Below are positions 58,055 to 64,000 of a stretch of DNA of 64,000 nucleotides, one piece after another. Each line of letters starts with the position of its first letter. Positions within the stretch are counted from its first letter, which is position 1. The translations under genes were made by a program, and so were the position numbers. The stretch is from Flavobacterium sp. (GTDB taxonomy: Bacteria; Bacteroidota; Bacteroidia; Flavobacteriales; Flavobacteriaceae), in assembly GCA_016721735.1 (NCBI GenBank), contig JADKHM010000001.1, forward strand, positions 372,001 to 436,000. The letters run 5' to 3'. The notes beneath the pieces were generated by a model. That model saw nothing but the letters and a program-made list of their open reading frames with translations. It was not told where the DNA came from and made no database searches.

Positions 58055-58474
58055 ATGGATGTTTTAGCGTGTCCAAAATGCAAAAATGCTGCAGTAGTAA
58101 AAAGTGGTGTAATCAAAGACAGGCAAAGGTATTTGTGCAAAAAATGCAAGTATTACTTTACCGTTAATAAATTGGGTAAGAAGATCGATGATTACTATGT
58201 AACCAAAGCTTTGCAATTGTATCTTGAAGGTCTAAGTTTTCGTGAAATAGAGCGTATTATCGGAGTTTCTCATGTTACTGTTAGTAATTGGGTGAAGGAA
58301 TATAAAATCAAAAAGCCATCACACGCTGATTATCATCCTACTTATAAGATTTTTAACCATTTAGAGTTGGTAGAGTATTTGAAAAATAAGGAATTATTGT
58401 CTGGAGCAGGCATGATCATAACGGAGTTAGGAGACAAGTTTATGTTGATAAAATGGGAGCGCTTTAAAGATTAG
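58055..58474 (+). CDS. InsA-like zinc-ribbon/HTH protein, possible domesticated regulator
   Basis: 139 residues with a zinc ribbon (CPKCKNAAVVKSGVIK ... YLCKKCKYYF, Cys pairs near residues 5-8 and 26-29) followed by a helix-turn-helix (GLSFREIERIIGVSHVTVSNWVKEYK, about 57-83). This is the InsA N-terminal plan of the IS1/IS1595 families, but no DDE transposase domain follows, no terminal inverted repeats were seen, and the C-terminal 50 residues (LVEYLKNKELLSGAG...) look like a small soluble domain instead. Lying between the divergent aromatic operon and porin/transporter genes, it is a plausible local transcription factor (inference). The start is at 58055; upstream codons are AT-rich non-coding. 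Confidence 0.8.
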   Translation: MDVLACPKCKNAAVVKSGVIKDRQRYLCKKCKYYFTVNKLGKKIDDYYVTKALQLYLEGLSFREIERIIGVSHVTVSNWVKEYKIKKPSHADYHPTYKIFNHLELVEYLKNKELLSGAGMIITELGDKFMLIKWERFKD

Positions 58475-58564
58475 CTATACTAGTTTACAAAAAGATATAC
58501 TATAATTTTTTTCTGAAGCAATAAATTAGAATTTGGTACTGAGAAAACCAAAAACCAATTTATC

Positions 58565-59845
58565 ATGAAAAAAAACTATGTATTGCTTTTGCTGGGCTTG
58601 ACGATCGGCAAAGGATTTGCACAAACGGCGACAGTTGCACCAGTTCCCGTTGAGAAAGAATGGGATGTGAGTTTATACGGATTCATTCGAACAGATTATA
58701 TTTGGGACACGCGCAAGTCTTCCCAAGTACGTGAAGACAACCTTAATCTCTTTCCTTTGGATGAAGCTTTAGATGTTAATGGCGATGATATCAATAAAGC
58801 AGCTCAGTCGAACTTTTTGTCAATAACATCTCGACTAGGCGTAAAGGTAAAAGGACCAAATGTTTGGGGGGCAAAAACAACTGGTGTACTCGAAGGCGAT
58901 TTCTTCGGAAATTTTGAAGGATCCACTATTGGTTTATTGCGATTGCGACACGGTTATGTTAATCTTGATTGGGCAAAAACATCATTGACTATGGGGCAAA
59001 CTTGGTATCCACAATTTATTCCTGAAGTATTTCCAGGAGTCGCGAATTTTAATACCGGAATTATGTTCAACCCTTTTGGATGGGCGACACAAGTAAAAGT
59101 AAAACAAATGCTGACAAAAGACATTTCATTCACGGCAGTAGCTTATAAAGAAAGAGAATTCACGACACAAACCGCCGCAACCGGTAGTCAAAATTCAGCA
59201 TCTTTGAATTCGGTTCTGCCAACATTACACGGTCAATTTCAGTATAAAAGCAAAAGCGTGATTTTAGGTGTTGGTGGTGAATTCAAATCGCTTCAGCCTT
59301 TAACTTCCAATGGCAGCACTACTAATTTATTAGTATCGAATGAAAAAGTAAATAGCACTTCTTTCTTTGGATACGGTAAATATTCAAATGAAAAAATTGC
59401 AATCAAAGTTTATGGCATCACTGGTGGTAACTTAGCCAATTTTGTAATGCTAGGCGGATTCACCGGCAAAACAGAGGAAGGAAAAGTAGAAACCTACGAA
59501 CCAATCAAAACTACCGCTTTCTGGGTTGATATTGCCAGCAACGGAAAGTCAATTGCGCCAGGTGTTTTCTTCGGTTACACTAAAAACAATGGATCAAGCG
59601 ATGACAATTCAACCGCAACATTCGCCAATTATTCAAGAGGTGTAAGTGGCAGCAGAGTTGTTGATAAAGTTTGGCGTGCTTCAGGTAGAGTCGATTTCAA
59701 ACAAAACAAATTCAGAATTTCCCCAGAAATTGAATATACCGTAGCAACTTGGGGCGATTTAGTAAAAAGTAATGGCAAAGCCGACACCAATAAAAAAGAT
59801 TTAGGTAATTTTAGAACCATGATTTCATGTTCTTATTCCTTTTAA
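58565..59845 (+). CDS. outer-membrane porin, DcaP-like
   Basis: 426 residues with signal peptide MKKNYVLLLLGLTIGKGFAQ and a beta-barrel: VSLYGFIRTDYIWDTRKSSQVRED, SITSRLGVKVKGPNVWGAKTTG, VLEGDFFGNFEGSTIGLLRLRHGYVNLDWAKTSLTMGQTW and the last strand ending CSYSF with terminal Phe. The G-x-x-RLRHAYV/GQTW pattern matches the DcaP family of trimeric porins for dicarboxylates and aromatic acids. It is followed 24 bases later by an MHS transporter gene, so the pair would move one substrate through both membranes. Substrate unknown; the neighbourhood suggests an organic acid. Confidence 0.82.
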   Translation: MKKNYVLLLLGLTIGKGFAQTATVAPVPVEKEWDVSLYGFIRTDYIWDTRKSSQVREDNLNLFPLDEALDVNGDDINKAAQSNFLSITSRLGVKVKGPNVWGAKTTGVLEGDFFGNFEGSTIGLLRLRHGYVNLDWAKTSLTMGQTWYPQFIPEVFPGVANFNTGIMFNPFGWATQVKVKQMLTKDISFTAVAYKEREFTTQTAATGSQNSASLNSVLPTLHGQFQYKSKSVILGVGGEFKSLQPLTSNGSTTNLLVSNEKVNSTSFFGYGKYSNEKIAIKVYGITGGNLANFVMLGGFTGKTEEGKVETYEPIKTTAFWVDIASNGKSIAPGVFFGYTKNNGSSDDNSTATFANYSRGVSGSRVVDKVWRASGRVDFKQNKFRISPEIEYTVATWGDLVKSNGKADTNKKDLGNFRTMISCSYSF

Positions 59846-59869
59846 TTAACTAACTAAAAACCAAAATTT

Positions 59870-61405
59870 ATGACAAACAGATCTACAAAAGGAATTTGGA
59901 AAGTGATTTCCGCTTCTTCGATGGGAACCATGATCGAATGGTACGATTTCTATATTTTCGGAAGTTTGGCCGTAGTCATCTCCACAAAATTTTTCCCTTC
60001 CGACAACCCAACGGCAGCATTTTTATCAACACTTGCAACTTTTGCTGCTGGATTTGTGGTGCGTCCGTTTGGTGCACTATTCTTCGGAAGACTTGGCGAT
60101 TTGATCGGAAGAAAATACACTTTCATGGTTACGCTTTTATTGATGGGCGGCGCAACATTCCTTATCGGATGTATTCCAAGTTATGAAACCATCGGATTTA
60201 TGGCGCCACTATTAGTATTAGTACTTCGTTTGCTGCAAGGTTTAGCACTTGGTGGTGAATATGGTGGAGCAGCGACATACGTAGCAGAACACGCTCCAGT
60301 TGGACAACGCGGGTATTGGACCTCATGGATTCAAACCACTGCCACAGTCGGATTGTTCATTTCATTAATGGTGATTCTTGCTACTAAAAATGTACTTTCA
60401 CCAGAAGAATTCGACGCTTGGGGATGGAGAGTGCCATTTTGGGTTTCGATTATCATGGTCGGAGTTTCGTATTTGATTCGTAAGAATATGTCAGAATCTC
60501 CGGTGTTTGCCAAAGCGAAGTCGGAAGGAAAAACTAGCACAAATCCACTCAAAGAAAGTTTTGGACACCGTTATAATTTGAAATTCGTCTTGCTCGCTTT
60601 ATTCGGAGCGACTATGGGACAAGGTGTTGTTTGGTATACAGGACAATTCTATGCGATGAGCTTTATGAAAACCGTGATGTCAATCGATTCGTCGCAAGTA
60701 GATACTTTACTTGGAATTGCCTTGATTCTGGGAACGCCATTCTTTATTGTCTTCGGTTGGCTTAGTGATAAAGTCGGTAGAAAATACATCATGATGGGCG
60801 GGATGCTTTTGGCAATTTTGCTCTACAGACCAATCTACAAATCGATGTATCAGACCACCGATGTCAAAGGCAAAACAGAACTCACCGATAAAACCAAGCT
60901 TTTAGCCGAACTCAAGGAAAACAAAAAGCATACGATGGATTCTATTTATACAACCAACAAAGAGTATTCTGATGGAACGACTTTCCTTGAAGTTAAAACC
61001 GTATCTTTAGAAAACGGAAAAGCGATGATTGTCGACGGAAAACCAAAAGTAGAAACTAAGACAACGGTGACCATCAATTCGCACGACCGATGGATGCTGA
61101 TCTTCCTCATTTTCATTCAGGTGATTTTTGTAACCATGGTTTATGGTCCGATTGCAGCATTCCTTGTTGAAATGTTCCCTGCCAAAATCCGATACACTTC
61201 GATGTCATTGCCATATCACGTTGGAAACGGCATCTTCGGTGGATTGCTTCCCGCGATTTCGACCTATTTCGTAACACACGCGAAAGACGCCGGTGATCCT
61301 GAATTCTATCTCGAAGGTTTGTGGTACCCAATTGTGATTGCTTCGGTCTGCTTTGTAGTTGGAATGATATACATCCAGAATAAAAATAAAAATACTCACG
61401 TTTAA
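59870..61405 (+). CDS. MFS transporter of the metabolite:H+ symporter (MHS) type with a large central insert
   Basis: 511 residues, twelve hydrophobic segments. MHS signatures: SSMGTMIEWYDFYIFGSLA at the start, FVVRPFGALFFGRLGDLIGRKYTF, LALGGEYGGAATYVAEHAP and WRVPFWVSI, as in ShiA/ProP/KgtP-like proton symporters for organic acids. Unusual is an 80-residue hydrophilic insert at about 323-405 (DVKGKTELTDKTKLL ... VNGKPKVETKTTV type, with KENKKHTMDSIYTTN) between two helices of the second half. The porin gene precedes it and a small membrane-protein gene follows 11 bases later. Confidence 0.88.
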   Translation: MTNRSTKGIWKVISASSMGTMIEWYDFYIFGSLAVVISTKFFPSDNPTAAFLSTLATFAAGFVVRPFGALFFGRLGDLIGRKYTFMVTLLLMGGATFLIGCIPSYETIGFMAPLLVLVLRLLQGLALGGEYGGAATYVAEHAPVGQRGYWTSWIQTTATVGLFISLMVILATKNVLSPEEFDAWGWRVPFWVSIIMVGVSYLIRKNMSESPVFAKAKSEGKTSTNPLKESFGHRYNLKFVLLALFGATMGQGVVWYTGQFYAMSFMKTVMSIDSSQVDTLLGIALILGTPFFIVFGWLSDKVGRKYIMMGGMLLAILLYRPIYKSMYQTTDVKGKTELTDKTKLLAELKENKKHTMDSIYTTNKEYSDGTTFLEVKTVSLENGKAMIVDGKPKVETKTTVTINSHDRWMLIFLIFIQVIFVTMVYGPIAAFLVEMFPAKIRYTSMSLPYHVGNGIFGGLLPAISTYFVTHAKDAGDPEFYLEGLWYPIVIASVCFVVGMIYIQNKNKNTHV

Positions 61406-61416
61406 ATAATATAATT

Positions 61417-61644
61417 ATGGATCAGTTAAAAAGAGCTTTAGGTATGGTTTGGATAGCTTTGGCTATAGCCGCTGCCTACTTTTGTATATTCGAATTTGGC
61501 TTGCCCAAATTCCAATCAGGCAAACAAGATGATTTGGTTTTCGGGATTATCATCTTATTTGTCCTCACACCTTTAATCGTAATGGGACTAGGAACCTTTG
61601 GGTATTATGCCTTAATGGGCGAATACGACAAATCGAAACGATAA
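61417..61644 (+). CDS. small two-helix membrane protein (75 aa)
   Basis: Two predicted transmembrane helices, ALGMVWIALAIAAAYFCIFEFG and DLVFGIIILFVLTPLIVMGLGTFG, with a short positively charged C-terminus (EYDKSKR). Similar small proteins accompany MHS transporters in flavobacteria (a DUF6814-type label comes to mind but is not certain). It starts 11 bases after the MFS gene and is followed by a strong terminator, so it closes the porin-transporter operon and may be an accessory subunit. Confidence 0.75.
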   Translation: MDQLKRALGMVWIALAIAAAYFCIFEFGLPKFQSGKQDDLVFGIIILFVLTPLIVMGLGTFGYYALMGEYDKSKR

Positions 61645-61658
61645 TCTTGCTTTAAACT

Positions 61659-61700
61659 TGCAATCTCTGTGGCATTACAGGGATTGCATTTTTTATTACC
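61659..61700 (+). terminator. intrinsic terminator after the transporter operon
   Basis: 12-bp stem TGCAATCTCTGT / ACAGGGATTGCA (61659-61670, 61677-61688; one G-T pair), 6-base loop GGCATT, followed by six T residues. It ends shortly before the next ATG at 61705. Confidence 0.9.
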
Positions 61701-61704
61701 ACTC

Positions 61705-61899
61705 ATGAAAAAGAGACACATTCAAAAATTACTGCTGTTAAGCTTGTTCTTGCTGATCGCATTCAACATTCCTATATTGCTGTTGTTCAATTCAGCGCAG
61801 GCGGTTTTTGGAATTCCCGTGATTCTTTTTTATGTGTTTTCAATATGGTTGGCTTCTGCGCTAATTTCATTTCTCATCTTCAAGAAATACAATGAGTAG
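61705..61899 (+). CDS. small two-helix membrane protein (64 aa)
   Basis: Starts MKKRHIQKLLLLSLFLLIAFNIP and continues with a second helix FGIPVILFYVFSIWLASALISFLIF and the end KKYNE; two transmembrane helices joined by a short loop, reminiscent of DUF3311-type partners of solute:sodium symporters. In frame upstream codons (from 61669) would run through the terminator, so ATG 61705 was chosen. Its stop overlaps the start of the following sensor kinase gene (ATGAGTAG), which indicates translational coupling. Confidence 0.72.
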   Translation: MKKRHIQKLLLLSLFLLIAFNIPILLLFNSAQAVFGIPVILFYVFSIWLASALISFLIFKKYNE

Positions 61900-64000
61900 T
61901 TTAGGATTGCTTGTGCTGTTGCTGCTCTATTTGGGATCACTTTTTTTTGTCGCACAATGGGCAGAGAAAAAAGGAAATTCTAAATGGACGAACAATCCTT
62001 ATATCTATTCATTGTCATTGGCAGTCTATTGCACCACTTGGACGTACTACGGAAGTGTTGGTGTGGCAGCGAATTCGGGATTGAATTATATTCCGATTTA
62101 TTTAGGACCAGTATTGGCTTTCCCTGCATGGATTTTAATTCTCAAAAAAATCATCCGCATTTCGCGTGTAAATAAAATTTCAAGTATCGCGGATTTTATT
62201 TCATTGCGATATGGTAACAGCAGGTTTTTAGGAGCATTGGTTACCGTGATTTCGATTATTGCGATTTTACCTTACATCGGTTTGCAGTTGAAAGCAATTT
62301 CAGAAACCTTTCACGTCGTCACTAAAACCACAAACAGCCACAACGTATTTCTCGATTCTTCGACTTATGTTGCTTTGGTATTGGCGTTGTTTGCGTCATT
62401 CTACGGTACACGTTATGTAGACGCCACCGAAAAAAGAAAAGGAATTGTCACCGCTGTAGCACTAGAATCAGCAATCAAATTGTTTTTCTTTCTGCTGCTC
62501 GGGATTTATGTGACGTATTTTGTATTCGACGGTTTTCAAGACATCTATAACCAGGCTTCGCTGATAGAAGGTTTCAAAGAAAAAAATACCGTGCATGGAC
62601 TTGAAGGCGGCATGAACTGGCTAATGTATTGTGTGCTTTCGTTGTTCGCGATATTCCTTTTGCCAAGACAATTCCACATGTCGGTGGTAGAAAACAATCG
62701 TGAAAGACACGTGCGCACGGCGATTTGGCTATTTCCTTTGTATTTGTTGCTATTCAACATATTTGTTTACCCGATAGCGTGGGGAGGTAATATTTTGTTT
62801 CAAGGCAAAGGCTTCAATTCAGATATGTATTCGCTATTGATTCCGCAATTCTTCAACAATAATGCGATGACGGTTTTGGTATTCTTTGGTGGATTTTCAG
62901 CGGCGATTTCAATGATCATCGTTTCGTCAATCGCGCTGGCAACTATGCTTAGTAACAACTTATTGATTCCATATGGATTTCTAGGTTCGTTACAAACTGG
63001 AAATCAAATTCAGAACAACGACCGCATTGTAAGCATCAGAAGAATTGGGATATTCTTGACAATCATCTTGGCATACATCTATTACAGGTTCTTCATTTTA
63101 GATTTTTCTTTAGTATCTGTTGGAATGATTTCATTTGTCATTATTTCGCAGCTCGGCCCTGCATTTTTCGGAGCTATTTTCTGGAAAAGAGGTTCGCTTA
63201 ATGGCGCGCTAGCAGGCATCATTACCGGAATGGTTATATGTTTTTATACTTTAATGTTACCGTTTTTGTTGAGTTCAATCAATCCAGAAAGTCGCTTTTT
63301 TAAAGAAGGTATTTTCGGGATCGATTTGTTGAAACCTTTTCAGCTGTTCGGATTGGATTATTTAGAGCCTGTTCCTCATGCTTTGTTTTGGAGTTTACTT
63401 TTTAATTTCATGGCTTACTTGATTGTTTCTGTGAGCTTTAAAGGAAATTACCGCGAGCGGAATTACGCCGAAATGTACGTCGATATCAACCGTTACATTA
63501 CCAATCATGAGAATGCTTTTGTATGGAAAGGAACAGCTTACATCAAGGACATCGAGAAAGTATTAAACCGGTTTTTGGGCGTCGAGAGAACCAACCGCGC
63601 CATGAAAATCTTCAAGCTCAAATACAACATCGATAAAGATACGACGATGGCGGATGCGAGATTGATCAAGTTCGCAGAGAATTTACTGACCGGACATATC
63701 GGTACCGCATCGGCTAAAATCTTAATTGAAGGTGTAACCAAAGAAGATAAGATCAGTTTGCCTGAAGTGCTTCGAATTCTTGAGGAATCTAAAGAAAATA
63801 TCGTCATCAATAAAAAACTCATCGCCACCTCGAACGAATTGAAATTAATCTCGACGCAGCTCAAAAACGCCAATGAAGCGTTAATAATGAAAGACAAACA
63901 GAAAGATGAATTTCTCGATACCGTTACCCACGAATTGAGAACGCCAATCACCGCCATCCGCGCCGCAAGTGAGATTCTACATGACGATGATGAAATTCCC
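61892..64000 (+). CDS. sensor histidine kinase with N-terminal sodium:solute symporter domain (partial)
   Basis: Runs off the window after 703 codons without a stop. The N-terminal part (about residues 1-480) is a sodium:solute symporter-like membrane domain with many helices (AVYCTTWTYYGSVGVAANSG, PYIGLQLKAISETF, FGGFSAAISMIIVSSIALATM). A cytoplasmic linker with coiled-coil features follows. At the end comes the dimerisation/phosphoacceptor motif DTVTHELRTPITAIRAA with the phospho-His at about residue 680. The architecture is that of CbrA-like sensors of transport or metabolite state. The ATP-binding domain and perhaps a response regulator lie beyond the window. It begins within the stop codon region of the small membrane gene. 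Confidence 0.88.
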   Translation, partial: MSSLGLLVLLLLYLGSLFFVAQWAEKKGNSKWTNNPYIYSLSLAVYCTTWTYYGSVGVAANSGLNYIPIYLGPVLAFPAWILILKKIIRISRVNKISSIADFISLRYGNSRFLGALVTVISIIAILPYIGLQLKAISETFHVVTKTTNSHNVFLDSSTYVALVLALFASFYGTRYVDATEKRKGIVTAVALESAIKLFFFLLLGIYVTYFVFDGFQDIYNQASLIEGFKEKNTVHGLEGGMNWLMYCVLSLFAIFLLPRQFHMSVVENNRERHVRTAIWLFPLYLLLFNIFVYPIAWGGNILFQGKGFNSDMYSLLIPQFFNNNAMTVLVFFGGFSAAISMIIVSSIALATMLSNNLLIPYGFLGSLQTGNQIQNNDRIVSIRRIGIFLTIILAYIYYRFFILDFSLVSVGMISFVIISQLGPAFFGAIFWKRGSLNGALAGIITGMVICFYTLMLPFLLSSINPESRFFKEGIFGIDLLKPFQLFGLDYLEPVPHALFWSLLFNFMAYLIVSVSFKGNYRERNYAEMYVDINRYITNHENAFVWKGTAYIKDIEKVLNRFLGVERTNRAMKIFKLKYNIDKDTTMADARLIKFAENLLTGHIGTASAKILIEGVTKEDKISLPEVLRILEESKENIVINKKLIATSNELKLISTQLKNANEALIMKDKQKDEFLDTVTHELRTPITAIRAASEILHDDDEIP

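Noticed and set aside
58055..58474. An IS1-type insertion sequence
   Set aside because: Only an InsA-like part is present; there is no DDE transposase domain and I see no terminal inverted repeats or target duplication.

Overview
The window is from a low-GC member of the Bacteroidetes, most likely Flavobacterium or a close relative in the Flavobacteriaceae. The evidence is type IX secretion (T9SS) sorting domains of types A and B, bacillithiol synthesis (bshA), a Bacteroidetes-style LptD and TamB, flavobacterial promoters (TTG / TAnnTTTG), several TTG starts, and flavobacterial dispersed intergenic repeats. No rRNA, tRNA, CRISPR array, prophage or complete insertion sequence was seen. All assignments come from reading motifs and recalling families; no search was run.

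Layout. 1-8.6 kb: a frameshifted tamB, then a glycolytic group (pfkA, gapA, a BadF-type sugar kinase, mgsA). 8.2-24 kb: envelope and housekeeping genes (ridA, lptD, an amidase, an MCE/MlaD protein, an Fe-S oxidoreductase pair around a HAD protein, a GH3/beta-lactamase fusion, bshA, an LpxH-like phosphoesterase). 24-45 kb: aroC, a dicarboxylate symporter, T9SS cargo, mutS2-like, ung, a nucleoside phosphorylase, a SUI1 protein, a 2OG oxygenase, an alpha/beta-fused 2-oxoacid dehydrogenase E1 and a 1528-residue T9SS type B adhesin-like protein.

45.7-57.8 kb, minus strand: a compact aromatic-catabolism cluster. Order of transcription: flavin reductase, SRPBCC protein, FAD-monooxygenase/OYE fusion (salicylyl-CoA 5-hydroxylase / aminobenzoyl-CoA monooxygenase type), alpha/beta hydrolase, aryl-CoA ligase, T9SS protein, thioesterase, nitrilase, gentisate 1,2-dioxygenase, FAH-family hydrolase, maleate isomerase. 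Read together they give: ortho-substituted benzoate -> aryl-CoA -> 5-hydroxylated CoA ester -> gentisate -> maleylpyruvate -> maleate + pyruvate -> fumarate, without a glutathione-dependent maleylpyruvate isomerase. Divergent from it, across an intergenic region with two inverted repeats, lies a lone InsA-like zinc-ribbon/HTH protein that may be a domesticated regulator. It is followed by a porin, an MHS-type MFS transporter, a small membrane protein and, after a terminator, an SSS-domain sensor histidine kinase that runs off the end.

Two further points stand out. A dispersed structured repeat (four copies) lies sense-oriented downstream of genes; in three cases its first bases supply the upstream gene's TAG stop, and one copy shows a compensatory base change in the closing stem. 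Second, at least four genes carry single-base indels, many in short homopolymers, which suggests either uncorrected sequencing errors or local gene decay.
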